Source of the DNA: Chaenocephalus aceratus | Taxonomy: Eukaryota; Chordata; Actinopteri; Perciformes; Channichthyidae | Direction of reading: 5' to 3' | Assembly (NCBI GenBank): GCA_023974075.1 | Contig: CM043801.1 | Span: 20,017,819-20,081,818 of the forward strand | Length of the DNA stretch: 64,000 nucleotides | Shown here: positions 36,601 through 48,558 of the stretch, piece by piece | Numbering within the stretch: position 1 is the first letter of the stretch | Layout of the letters: every line of letters starts with the position of its first letter | The notes under the pieces: model-generated | What the model saw: only the letters and a program-made list of their open reading frames with translations | Databases searched by the model: none | What the model was told of the DNA's origin: nothing | Position numbers and translations under genes: made by a program

Positions 36601-39600
36601 CACCACGCAAACAACCCCAATGTAAAGTGAATGAGGCTCCTTTGTCGTGGTGCACACACGTATTTCTACAACGTCCCGCAGTGAGCTTTTATTCTATACA
36701 ACGTTTTTTAAATCTACTTTATAGCTTGTAGTAACTCACGGGAGGCTTCTTTTATTTTATTTGTATTCATAATTATTTTTATTTTTCGTCAGAATGTAAA
36801 AATTACATTAGTTACGAATTTGTGTTCTCAAAAAACAGTGCATTGTGTGTAATACAACTGTGATTTTTATTAAATTAGTTAGTTTTTAAGGAAGGCCAGA
36901 GCTTCAGCTGTGTCAAATAGATTGTTCCCTTTTAACGTTATTTAAAAGATAATGATCATGTCCCCTGTATTGTATTACGAGCGTCCATTCCCATTGGATA
37001 ACGGAGAATTTTACACCCGGAAGTAAGTAGCCTATTCTCCTTACTGTCGATTGATTTTACAGTGATATCTGCACTACTCATCGACTAAAAAACACCAAAT
37101 TGTCCTTGTTAATTACACAACATTGATTGGTTTGAATTGTGTACAATGCTTTTGTATTTTCCCCCTTCGATTCGGAGAAACAAATATTTTTTCGGAGTTT
37201 TTGGATGGCAGAAGACACCACACTACCCAGAATCCTCAGCTATCGTTTGGGACTACACCATGTGCTTAGCTTGACAAACCCCTGATCAGTCCTCAACCTC
37301 TGTGATTGGATGCGCGAAGTTTACACAGAGCGTCAAAAAGGACTTTGAAATGGAATGAAACCCATCGACGGCACACTATTCAAAACAGGAATCGAACGTG
37401 TCCTACCCCCTCCCCCCCTTAGGTCACAGGCTCCTCCAACAGTGCTACGCAATAAAACAGATACACAGAAAAAATAGTGAAATAGTGCAATAAGAGTCTA
37501 TATACAAGTGATTGGAATATGATATATTAGATAAATAATTTCTAAGTAGCAGCCAGACGAATGTTATTTCTAAATTCAGGTGTTTCATAATCGTATAGCC
37601 TGTGGGATGAAGCTGTCTCTGTGTCTGGTGGTTTTAGTCCGGATGCTGCGGTACCGCCTGCCAGACTGCAGCAGACAGAACAGTTTGTGGCTGGGGTGAT
37701 GGGGTCTTTTATAATCCTGAGGGCTTTCTTTAAGGTTAACCTGGTATTTTTACTCCGCTACATTTATTTTAGTTACTTTACATATTTGGATTAATGATGT
37801 GAAATATAAACAACCCTTAAATCAGACTTTAGTTACACCTGAATGAAATTCAGTGAAGGTGATTGTCAAGTGCCAACAATCAGGAGAGATATTTGATAGT
37901 TGGTGCTTGAGAAGACTAAATATTTATCTGCAGATCCGTTTAAAGCATATTCATTACTCGTTATTCTCTAATAGTTAATTAAAGACTGTATATAATTGCT
38001 ATTTTGCACATCCCTTTCAAGATTTCAAGATTTTCTAAGGTTTATTGACATATCATATACACAACAGTGTAGTTATGCAATGAATGAAAAACTTGGGTCA
38101 CAGGTTCCTCAACAGTGCATTACAAGACATCTATCAATGTGTGTATACTTCCACCATTACACTGTCGTATTCTGCACATTTCTTTAAATAAAGCCTTATT
38201 AGTTAGCACATCCTCCTATCAGGCACTAAACTGTTTTACTCTAGATATCATTTGAGTATCTTCTTGATATTTTCTATTCTATATTTATATAATTGACCTT
38301 CTACTTTCCCACTATTTTGTATGTACTCTTAATATTTAAATGTTTTCATAAAATATAACACATTCAAAAGTGCGTTACAAAAATGAAAGACATTAAGAAA
38401 AAGGCATTTTAAACAGTCATTAAAAAGCAACACAATCTTCCTGCATTGTAATTACTCTAAACGTGTAATTACGTGCTTTAACCAGTAGGTGGTTTGGGTT
38501 AAAAGCATAGGTTAAAAGGCTGTCAAGTTTACAGTGTTAACAAAATAAAATATACTGCTGTTTCCGGTTTAGTTTACGACGAATATTATTTTGTTATTGT
38601 TTTGATATTTGTAACACAAAAGCGATGGAAAAAACAAAAAAAAGATGGTCTTAACATGACCCAGCGGTCTAGTAGTTAATAAAAAACAATAATATCAAAA
38701 CAAAATATTACTACTAACTTTATTGTGAAATTAAAACAGAATGGTAAAAGAATAGTTTCTGGTCTATTCTGATGCCCGATCTCTGTAGATAAATAAAGAA
38801 CTACGACAGATGTGTAATATTTAATGCAGCCAAACCATTTATTACAATGCATTCATGTGATGACTTTCAAAGAGTAAAGCAAGCACTGCTGAATAAAGTA
38901 TGATTTTCTCTTTTACGAAACGTTTTTTTTTAATATGGAATGCAGTTGGAGGTCAACCAATCAAAGAGCTTGAGGACTGATCACGGGGTTTGTCAAGCTA
39001 AGCACATGGTGTAGTCCCAAACGATAGCTGAGGATTCTGGGTAGTATAGTGTCTTCTGCCGTCCTAAAACTCCGAAAAAATATTTGTTTCTCCGAATCGA
39101 AGGGGGAAAATACAAAAGCATTGCACACAATTCAAACCAATCAATGTTGTGTAATTAACAAGGACAATTTGGTGTTTTTTAGTCGATGAGTAGTGCAGCC
39201 CCGGGGGTGGATGAGATCCGCCCGGAAATGCTGAAGGCTCTGGGTGTTGAGGGACTGTCATGGTTGACACGTCTCATCAACGTTGCGTGGAAGTCGGAAA
39301 CGGTACCGAAGGAGTGGCAGACCGGGGTGGTGGTTCCCCTTTTCAAAAAGGGGAATCAGAGGGTGTGTGCCAATTACAGAGGCATCACACTACTCAGCCT
39401 CCCCGGGAAAGTTTACTCCAAGGTACTTGAAAGGAGGGTCAGGCCGATTGTCGAACCTCAGATTGAGGAGGAACAATGCGGATTCCGTCCTGGTCGTGGA
39501 ACGACGGATCAGCTTTTTACTCTCGCAAGGATCCTGGAGGGGGCCTGGGAGTACGCTTATCCGGTCTACATGTGTTTTGTAGACTTGGAGAAGGCGTATG

Positions 39601-42600
39601 ACCGGGTTCCCAGGGAGTTACTGTGGGAGGTGCTGCGGGAGTATGGGGTGAGGGGGTCTCTACTCAGGGCCATCCAATCTCTGTACTCCCAAAGCGAGAG
39701 CTGTGTCCGGGTCCTCGGCAGTAAGTCGGACCCATTTCCGGTGAGGGTTGGCCTCCGCCAGGGCTGCGCTTTGTCACCAATCCTGTTTGTAATATACATG
39801 GATCGGATTTCGAGGCGTAGTCGTGGGGGGGGGGGTCTGCAGTTCGGTGGACTAAGGATTGCACCACTGCTTTTTGCAGATGATGTGGTTCTGATGGCTT
39901 CATCGGTCTGCGACCTTCAGCACTCACTGGATCGGTTCGCAACCGAGTGTGAAGCAGCTGGGATGAGGATCAGCACCTCCAAATCTGAGGCCATGGTTCT
40001 CAGCAGGAAACCGATGGACTGTCCACTCCAAGTAGGGAATGAGTCCTTACCCCAAGTGAAGGAGTTCAAGTATCTCGGGGTCTTGTTCTCGAGTGAGGGA
40101 ACAATGGAGCGTGAGATGGGCCGGAGAATCGGAGCAGCGGGAGCGGTATTGCAGTCGCTTTACCGCACCGTTGTGACGAAAAGGGAGCTGAGCCAGAAGG
40201 CAAAGCTCTCTGTCTACCGGGCCATTTTCGTTCCTACCCTCACCTATGGTCATGAAGGATGGGTCATGACCGAAAGAACGAGATCGCGGATACAAGCGGC
40301 CGAGATGGGTTTCCTCCGCCGGGTGGCTGGTGTCTCCCTTAGAGATAAGGTGAGAAGTTCGGTCATCAGGGAGGGACTCGGAGTTGAGCCGCTCCTCCTT
40401 CGCGTCGAAAGAAGCCAGTTGAGGTGGTTCGGGCACCTAGTTAGGATGCCACCTGGGCGCCTCCCTAGGGAGGTGTTCCAGGCACGTCCAGCTGGGAAGA
40501 GACTAAGGGGTAGACCTAGGACCAGGTGGAGGGATTATATCTCTTCGCTGGCCTGGGAGCGCCTTGGGATCCCCCAGTCAGAGCTGGTTGATGTCGCCAG
40601 GGAAAAGAAAGTTTGGGGCTCTCTGCTGGAACTGCTACCCCCACGACCCGACCACGGATAAGCGGGAGAAGATGGATGGATGGATGGATGGATGGAGTAG
40701 TGCAGATATCACTGTAAAATCAATCGACAGTAAGGAGAATAGGCTACTTACTTCCGGGTGTAAAATTCTCCGTTATCCAATGGGAATGGACGCTCGTAAT
40801 ACAATACAGGGGACATGATCATTATCTTTTAAATAACGTTAACTAAAGGGAACAATCTATTTGACACAGCTTGTGGAAAATTGATGTAAGGTATTGTACA
40901 GAAGAAGTGAGGCAGCATATTTTTGGTATATTCATCACCATATATAGGAGGTGTATTGCATCATGTTATCCCTAATATATGTGTGGGTTTATACATTCCT
41001 GTGTGTTAATAGTTGAAGGAACAAAAAGTACATTTTTCCTCTTAAATATAGAGAGGTTTTTTTTTATAGATTCCTGAAACAATGTTCCCTTTTTCTTAAA
41101 AGTAGATTAGGGCAATAGTCTTTTTCTTTGACTTTTACCCGTTTATCAAAAGGGTGTTTTTAGGCTATTTTTGAAGAGGGAAGATGCAGAATTACTTGTG
41201 AGTTCTGTTTTGAGTGAAAAGATTACCCCTTTGAGTGTTTTTCTTGGTTAAACCATTGATAGGCTTTGCAAATTGCGAGGGACATTTTCCCCAGATATAA
41301 TGATGCGCATCCTGCAGGCCTTCCCAACACGTGTGGCTTTCATAGAGGGAAAACATATGGACTATTATGTGATAAGCTACATAATAAGAATGTGTTTTGC
41401 TTCAAACTGAAAACTGTTTGGTACTCTGCTGGCCCGCGCTGATTCCCTGTGAGACAGCGTTTTTTGGTATCTCCCAAATGAAACTCCACCCCTTCCTGTT
41501 TGTGTTGGTATTGAGAGCTTGTTCAGCTTGTTGTTCTCTCTCTCTCCACGCGCTGCTCAGACCGGAGGGTCTTGCAGCACGTGAATCAGGGCAGGAGTAG
41601 GCCTACTCTTTTACATTACGGATATGATATGATATGGCTTTATATGGTATGGTAATGTATTATATTGTATTGCATTATTACCTTTTATGATTAAAACAGA
41701 TTTTTGTTTAACCCTCGTCCTGGTTGTTTTGAGTGTTCCTTCTTTTAAAGCAAACTTATAGGAATGGCGCGGAGAAGTGCTATCTACTCCTTCAAGCTGA
41801 AGCTCTGGCCTTCCTTAAAAACTAACTAATTTAATAAAAATCACAGTTGCATTACACACAATGCACTGTTTTTTGAGAACACAAATTCGTAACTAACGTA
41901 ATTTTTACATTCTGACGAAAAATAAAAATAATTATGAATACAAATAAAATAAAAGAAGCCTCCCGTGAGTTACTACAAGCTATAAAGTAGATTTAAAAAA
42001 CGTTGTATAGAATAAAAGCTCACTGCGGGACGTTGTAGAAATGCGTGTGTGCACCACGACAAAGGAGCCTCATTCACTTTACATTGGGGTTGTTTGCGTG
42101 GTGCCGACACGTAAATGTAACAAAGTTCGTGACTCCACCACGCATTGTGGTGTTAAGGAGTCGTGGTGGAGTCACGCATTCTGGTGAGATCAGGTTGGGA
42201 TAAACACGCCCTCAATAAAACCTCTTTTCCCTCAGGCTTGGACCTGTTCATTACATTGCATTTAGCTGACGCTTTTATCCAAAGCGACTTACAATAAGTG
42301 CATTCGGAATCATATAAGTACACAGGGTCGGCGTCATGGGGGGTCATTCGCGGGCCATGCCCCCCCCAAATGAGTCACTGTGCCCCCCCCCCCAACGCAG
42401 GGTGGGCAAGCCTTGCCACTTTGCCGTTTTTTTTAATCATATCAGTTTCCACTAAAGGTTTTTTGTGTGAAATACATCAGAAATAAATAATACAAATATA
42501 AAACACAGCCTGAGGTGTGCTCACTGCTGCTCTCTGATTGGTGTGTTGCTTGACCTGCAATGACCCTCGACCTTTGTTTTGTTATCATTACGTGGTTGTG

Positions 42601-43942
42601 TGTTTAGATGAAAGCCCAGTGGCGATCTGTTCATCTGTTACACTGATTATACAGTAAAGCCATCGAAAATAATATGATATAGTACAGTACAAGTAGCCTA
42701 CTTCTGGGTCTCTGTGTTTCATTCAAGCTCGGCTCTGTGTGTGTGTGGCACGAGCGCATTTTTTGAGTGCGCGAGTGGTAACGTGGAATGTTGTCGTTAG
42801 CATCTGGTTAGCTAGCTATGCTAACGGATATAAAGAGCTGTTTCTACACCAAGGTGGAGGAGAGTCCTCTCCTGTCAGACTGAGAGGATCGTATAACCTC
42901 AGCTCAGTGAGGTAAGGACTCTCAGTGTTTAGATAGTTAACTTTAGTGTAGGTTATCTCAGTGGGTCTCAAACGGTTTGGTCACCATTTATGTAAACAAG
43001 TATTTGCGAGGAATACCTTTATATGATCATTATAGTTATTAAAGAATAAGAGAATAAATGAAAAACGGGTATGAAATACTATAGGACAGTAACACAAGAA
43101 TACAGTTAAAAAGGGGAGTGATTAGTAAAATATCCATAAAGAAAAAGTACATCTGTGTACAGTTCTGTTTCATATGGATGCTGAGAGATGTAGGCTATCC
43201 ATAGATCTCTTCATTTTGCTCTCAAAGTGCACCAGATTGATGCATTTAACTTCAATATTTTAAAAATAATCTTCATGCCCCCAGACCCTCCTAGAGGAGG
43301 TTAGGTCCACCCCCACCTAAAACATGTTCACATGGATAGGATACTAAATACATTTGCACACTTTTATATGGTGACCTATGTCCATATATTTCTGTTTTGG
43401 TGGTCGTGCCACAACCGTGCATGTATGCACAAGTCATAGGTGCGCTATACAATAGCACTACACCCCTGCAATGTGTGTGAAATACACTTAACAGCATGTT
43501 TTTTTTAAATTGAAGTTGCGTTGGTGTTTGTGTGTTGTTTGTTGACCGCAGTGTGTGCCCCCCTTGGTAAATGATTGCCCCCCCATTCGATTTGTTCTGA
43601 AGCCGACCCTGTAAGTACATCAGGTTTCATAGAGCCAACACATTTCAAGTGCTACTCAACTATATTTAGATAAGCCAGTGCTTTGTTAGTAATTGTATTG
43701 CTCGAAGTTGAGTCGAAAGAGATGAGTTTTTAGTCTGCGCCGGAAGATCTTCATAAGCCTATTAACATCAGCAGCTCCTTTACTGTGCACTGCCTCCATA
43801 CATCAGGCCCTTACGATAGTGGAAATATCAAAGAGAGTTTGTTCACTTACTCCTGAAGCGCTGGGATGTTGTTAATAGTGTACAAAACTCCAGGAGCCAA
43901 GAGAGAGACGATCAACACGCTGACTTCCACCGGCGGCCTCAT
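33644..43942 (-). CDS. tm6sf2: Transmembrane 6 superfamily member 2, complete
   Basis: TM6SF2 is a multipass ER/ERGIC protein that promotes lipidation and export of lipoproteins. Ten exons (minus strand, in transcript order): 43942-43851, 35784-35681, 35590-35493, 35389-35286, 35202-35120, 35042-34918, 34448-34347, 34227-34135, 34057-33938, 33853-33644. All borders are GT-AG, phases agree throughout, and the total of 1131 bases gives 376 aa, about the mammalian length. Recognisable stretches: DPLFYVFAEFSFTCMVGL, LEQDGFISGFMGFYL, SYWDGIVHF, CFTYIYQYEPYLKDP, CSWMLDW and SRTPYTYRVP. CFTYIYQYEPYL favours TM6SF2 over TM6SF1, and the ncan neighbour agrees. The C-terminus KKKN fits a dilysine ER-retrieval signal. 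Intron 1 is about 8 kb and full of repeats; introns 2-9 are short (84-470 bases), intron 9 being only 84 bases. Confidence 0.95.
36507..42197. mobile_element. Giant palindromic DNA element with 8-bp target duplication, in tm6sf2 intron 1
   Basis: The left end CAACCTGATCTCACCAGAAT is repeated inverted at the right end. The flanks are GGATAAAC on both sides (36499-36506 and 42198-42205), an 8-bp duplication as made by hAT-type elements. The outer arms are about 403 bases each (36507-36909 and 41795-42197). The inner arms continue the palindrome: about 36906-37315 on the left pairs with about 38955-39198 plus 40706-40871 on the right. The right arm is interrupted by a LINE (39199-40694) and by about 0.9 kb of unknown sequence (40872-41794). 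Without these, both arms are about 810 bases. The centre (about 37316-38954) is non-coding. No transposase was found. Confidence 0.9.
39199..40694 (+). mobile_element. 5'-truncated Rex3/RTE-like LINE with open reverse transcriptase frame
   Basis: An uninterrupted frame to the TAA at 40659-40661 encodes most of a reverse transcriptase. It starts within the protein at A-P-G-V-D-E-I-R-P-E-M-L, followed by CANYRGITLLSLPGKVYSKV, EEQCGFRPGRGTTDQLFTLA, CFVDLEKAYDRVP, LRQGCALSPILF, the catalytic F-A-D-D at 39873-39884, and a C-terminal RSRIQAAEMGFLRRVAGVSL. The endonuclease half is missing through 5' truncation. The 3' end is a short UTR and (GGAT)n. GAGTAGTGCAG flanks the insertion on both sides (39188-39198 and 40695-40705). 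The tail and protein fit Rex3 of the RTE clade. The intact frame suggests recent arrival. Confidence 0.9.
42253..43770. repeat. Common fish repeat split by the hAT insertion
   Basis: GCATTTAGCTGACGCTTTTA at about 42259, followed by tccaaagcgacttacaataag, is a frequent fish interspersed repeat. Its continuation resumes after the hAT element at 43620 (gagccaacacatttcaagtgc, then aagagatgagtttttagtc). A short piece in the other orientation occurs at 10340. Limits are approximate. Confidence 0.5.
42323..43611. mobile_element. hAT-type element with 8-bp target duplication, in tm6sf2 intron 1
   Basis: Ends CAGGGTCGGCGTCATGGGGG and GAAGCCGACCCTG are inverted to each other and flanked by TAAGTACA (42315-42322 and 43612-43619). 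Internal parts (42670-42745, 42795-42900, 43240-43275) resemble parts of the element at 15514-18742 although the ends differ. No transposase. Confidence 0.9.
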
Positions 43943-45036
43943 TGTTGAAATCCTATTGTTTGACCTCTTTTTGAAAGAAATATCCACCCAGAAGTATTTT
44001 TCTTCTAAACACAATGAGCTGTGAAGCTTGGCATGTTAGAATAATGTGTCCTCTCCACTGACACCGAGGGAGTTTGAGATAATTAAAAGGAGTGTCAGCC
44101 CAGCCCGTTGCCTTTTGATCTGTTGTGAAACTGCTGCTCCAACTTGCTATCTAGTCTCAAAGTTCAGACCAGGTGTCATGTCTGCTGGGAGAAACTGTAA
44201 AGGGAGAGCGGCCCAAAGTGCAGATTATGGACTTCTGGGTCGTGTGTAATGTGTAAAATACACTTTTGTCTTTGTGGAAACAAGCACTTTCGAATTTCTG
44301 CCACTGAATAGGTGAATTCTATGCTAATGTCACACACTTGCTACTAGCATACAACAACTAGTTATTTTTACTCGGCGTGTCTTTGCACAGACTGCCACCT
44401 GGTGGACACGCTTATCTCAACTTTATCTCCTTAGTGACTTTTTCAAGACACTGCATTTCACCTTTGTGCCTATTCCTTTCTAATGTCACCCATGAAATCG
44501 TGCTACAGGGGATTACTTTGAAAAGAAAACTGGGTTAATGCTGGAAATCTTGAAGTGTTGTCTGGGATCCTGTGGCCCCTGGGGTTCGATTAAGGCCATC
44601 TGTCCGGTTTGGTGTAAGATTAAGAACTCCTCCATGTGATGTCTACAGTCTTGATTAGTTTCTGGATTATATCTGAGAGAGGACATAAAGTTCAGAACAA
44701 AGATTATGTTTTTTCTCAGTCACTGGGCAGTTTCTAAAAATACTGTCACTTACCACTCTACTTTTCTTCAGATTGTGTGAACTAGGCCTCAACATGTCAG
44801 GGATAAACATTTGTAAACCTAAATCTGATGCAGCTATCTTCTGTATCAAAGCAGCTGAAGAGGATTAAGTTGCTGCTGCCACATAGTGACCAGTGGGAAG
44901 CGAGAGTGGAGAGGGGTGGAGAGTCCAGCCTTAGAGCCGTCATGAGATGCGATTAAATCATAACCTTCGCATGCACAGCAGACACACAGTTAGTTTGAGG
45001 TGACAGATCATTTTAGAGTCCACCCAGTTTGCTGCT
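43943..45036. other. Upstream region of tm6sf2 and spacer
   Basis: Contains the 5' side of tm6sf2 (minus strand) and about 1 kb of spacer. No TATA box or CpG island was obvious. Nothing else was recognised. Confidence 0.5.
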
Positions 45037-45180
45037 ATGATGCATCCTCTAATTTTAGGTATTATAGTCGTGAACACTTCTCTAACTGTCGTCTTCTGGG
45101 TCTTCATTCTGGGCGACTCCTACATGAAGTGGCAGACGGATCCAGAAGACAAACCCAAGAAGATCGTCACCCCGGCCTGA
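45037..45180 (+). CDS. Putative one-pass membrane micropeptide, 47 aa
   Basis: I do not recognise a family. ATG-ATG opens a 47-codon frame ending at TGA 45178-45180. Residues about 5-25 (LILGIIVVNTSLTVVFWVFI) form a clear hydrophobic helix, followed by a charged tail (MKWQTDPEDKPKKIVTPA). The hydrophobic-then-charged pattern looks like a small integral membrane protein rather than random sequence. It could instead be a last coding exon entered at the ATTTTAG just before GTATTATAG (45058), though the upstream pyrimidine tract there is weak. It lies 5' of two other small membrane-protein genes on the same strand. AATAAA occurs near 45987. Confidence 0.4.
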   Translation: MMHPLILGIIVVNTSLTVVFWVFILGDSYMKWQTDPEDKPKKIVTPA

Positions 45181-47174
45181 GGGTCGAAATGGACTGACTG
45201 AAACGGTTTTGTTTTAGGACTAGTGAGTAAGGGCAGCTAGTAGTGCTTTCTGTCGAGTCTGCTTATGATCTTTCTGTTTCACCTACTTGCAAACTAACTA
45301 AACTGAAGGGATCCTGCAACCAATTGAGAAAGGAGTCCTTCTTACAGCTAATGCCTGGATTTATTGAATAACTTAGCACAGGTAAATACATTGAATTGCA
45401 CCTTTTTATTGTCTTTGAGTTGTCCTTAAGTCGTATGTGTGGCTTACTGTGTGAATAATCTGTTGAAACTGCACCACACAGTTTCAACAGGCTTTGCAAG
45501 TGATGCTTAATGACCTACGTCTTTTGTTTTGCTGTCTGCTGACTCAGATAATAGTGTGGCTTGCATCCAGCAAATGCTGTCATGGATTACGAAAGAACAT
45601 CTTAATACTGACACAGACAGCCTGACTTTCCTGAGATCCTCATCCCGAAGAACATGCAGAGACCTCACATTGCTTTTTCCCTATACACCAATCCTTCTGT
45701 TTTGTCTCTTTGTCACCTGGTTCCTCCTCTACTGGAAACTGGATTTTCGTTCAAGTTTAACCTTCTTTTAAATCTTGCTTTTATATCTTCTGCATAACAT
45801 GACAGACAACTTATACCTTGGTCTGCACCCAGTCTCTTGGGTCACCCTCTTGGCGAATATTGCCTTCACCATAATGGAATGGGCATTTCTCATGTCCAGG
45901 ATTTGTAGAGTTCGCGAGGAACCAAAAGAATAAATCTACGAAGCAATCTACATCCTGATGCTCGATCGAGAACAACTGAGACGAGAAAATAAATATTTTT
46001 AGATCAATTACCTGCCCACTTTATCCTTGATGGTGGGTTCTGCTGTGATATGACTGAAGCTTTGTTTGGCCTGTTTCTCTGTGTGACATACATTTCTGAC
46101 ATGTATTTTTGTGGTTATTTCCAGAGACGCCTGTGTACAACACTCACCAATCCAAAAATCCTTTCATTTCCAAGTCAAAGAAAATAACTGAGGAGCTTTT
46201 TCAACTTTTTATCCCAAGGTAAGGAGTCATAAAACTTCCTCATTTCATCAACAATTGCTCTTTGTCTTCTCTTATAGCTTCTCATAATTTAAGCGAGACA
46301 GGGAGATATGTTCTTTCCTTAACATATTTTCATATGAGTCTTTCATAAATTGCATTTGATGATGTAGTTTTACTACCCGTGGGGATATTTATTGGACGCA
46401 CTTTGAAATATCACCATCTGCTGTGTTATCAAGCAAGAAATGAGCCATGAAAATATATCAGTAAATTATGTGAAAGGACATTTATAGAATATAAGAAGTG
46501 GATGGATGGATTGAAAGCTCAGGATATCCATAAAGTGATGCAAGTTAAAAGCCCAGAGAAAGAGGGTTTACTCTAATATAGAATATGTATCATGTATATA
46601 AATATATATATGCAGCATGTTCATGGAGGACCATAAGCCTCTTTGTCGTATTACTGTCCACCTCTCCTCACTCTTATCTCTAATCCCTACAGATGGAAAG
46701 CTGATATTGCTCTGTGACAGATTCAATCCTATTAGCTCTGTCTGTCCTATATTCACCTCTCGTCCATCTCACACTCCTTGCTCCCCACCGATGGTGTGAC
46801 CGAGGGCCCCTCAAAATATTAGAAGGAGGGATTCTGAGATTTAGGTCTAGACGAAAGATTAGCGCTGTTGGCGTAGTTTTGCATCACTCACATAAGAGAC
46901 CATCTTCTCTTTTTTGGACCATATTGACATTTCCATCCGTCATCCATCAGGCCATACTTACCAACTTCAGAAAATAAAATGTTAAAATCTTCTTCTCACT
47001 TTCCCTCCTCGTCCCCGATGCGCCTTTATCCCCCTTAAGCTTTCAGAGGGCCGTGAAGAAGAAAGGAAATACATCACCCAAAGAAACATCCAAAAAGCTT
47101 CACCACGTTGCTTGAACAGGCTATCTTTTGAAAGACAGTATCCACTTTTAAACTCTACCACAGCAACCTAAACC
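45181..47174. other. Spacer and probable 5' UTR of the next gene
   Basis: About 2 kb. ORFs here have no family resemblance. The last 130 bases before 47175 may be 5' UTR, with a possible acceptor near 47040 (ccccttaagctttcag). No repeat was recognised. Confidence 0.5.
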
Positions 47175-48163
47175 ATGAACCAACAACCAGTTGTGTCCCT
47201 GAACGCCACAGGAGGAGCCCTGCTCCTGAACCTCTCACAGTGGGTGTTTGAGCACCGGAAGATCCTGCAGGTGACCAGCAGGAAAGAGGAGGAGGCCTAT
47301 TTCTTGGACTTCATACCGCCAGCGAGAGATGCTATTACTCTGCCGCGCAATGTAGTCTATATCGTAGCCGCGGTGGTGTTGGTCATAGTGGCCACTTACG
47401 CCATAGTAGGACATCTCATTAATGACCTGATGCATGACCTCGCAGGTAACAGCCTGGCTGGTGTCGTCCACTTCCTTTCAAATCACTCTTTTCACCTTGG
47501 TGTCACTTTTCCCCCCCCGACATGTTGGGCCAAGACTACATCAGTGTGTTATCTTTCCCTGACGATGTGAAAAAATGACTTTCAGTAACATTTACCCTGA
47601 TGTTTGTGTTCTGAAATTAACCTTCCCAGCTGTTTCCATGTTATACCATTAATGTGATTGACTAAAGTGAATAACTGCTCCTAAAGTAACAACTTTAAGT
47701 GGTACTTTACAAAGTAGAGAGGGCCAAGATATCCAGACTTTTAGTCCTAAATTAAGAACAATGCAACTCAAAAGCGTCTTTAACTTGACCGCCTCTGCCT
47801 GATAAATGCCCACTTCTTTTAAAAATGTGTAGTCTTTTTTTACTTGAGAGAGCTCCCGTTAGAAGAACATCTATATTTTCTTCTTAAGGTTCACTGATGA
47901 GTAAAACCGCACTTTATATGTAAAATTGGGGCAGTGCCCCTTTGAAAGTTACACTAGGAGTCAAAGACAAATCCTCTTGTTTTACTGTCTGATTTATTCT
48001 CTGTTTCTCTACAGACTGGTTCCTTGGTCCCAAAATAGTGGAGGATAATTCAGAGGAAGGGAGAGCGGAAACAGCAGAAGGGCACCGACTGAGCGCTTGC
48101 AGTAAGCTGATGGGGAAAGACAGGATGGAGATGGAAAAAGAGGGCCTGCTGCCGGGTTTCTAG
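47175..48163 (+). CDS. Small single-pass membrane protein A, 139 aa, two exons
   Basis: Family not recognised. Exons 47175-47445 (ends GCAG|GTAAC, phase 1) and 48015-48163 (CTCTACAG acceptor, stop TAG). The N-terminal about 58 residues carry two N-glycosylation sequons (N10-A-T, N19-L-S) and a charged segment. The motif I-P-P-A-R-D-A-I-T-L-P (about 48-57) precedes one membrane helix (about 60-78), followed by G-H-L-I-N-D-L-M-H-D-L-A and, across the intron, D-W-F-L-G-P. The tail is acidic/basic and ends L-L-P-G-F. The start is supported by the in-frame context and the matching layout in gene B. The paralogue at 49941-51015 has the same intron at the same place and phase. The topology with an outside N-terminus is inference. 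Confidence 0.8.
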
Positions 48164-48558
48164 CCAGAAGATGTGGACTACCACCGTCCATCTGTCCATC
48201 CTCCATACCCCGGAGAAAAAAGAATATCTGCTCATAGTGTGACCTTCACCTGCCCCATGACCTCCTATGCCACCTCCCCCTGAGTTCAGATCACTTTTTT
48301 TGTTTTAGCATATTGATCTGATTTCAATGCATTGATCAGAGTTGTCTCTTGCTGTAGTGATGCTTAATGCTAAGGTAATTTAGTTTTATAAAAAACACAT
48401 GTGGCTTAATATAACGTAAAGTTTGTACTTATCTTAATACGAAACAAATGCTTACTTTGATAACTTACATATTCCATAATGTCTCATACATAATGTTTCT
48501 ACAAACTTTAAATATGTTTATGTGAGCTAAATAAATACACTATATTTCAATAACTTAA

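Noticed and set aside
45529..45771. 80-codon ORF with a hydrophobic C-terminus as a fourth small membrane gene
   Set aside because: No shared motif with the pair, and the composition looks like translated non-coding sequence.
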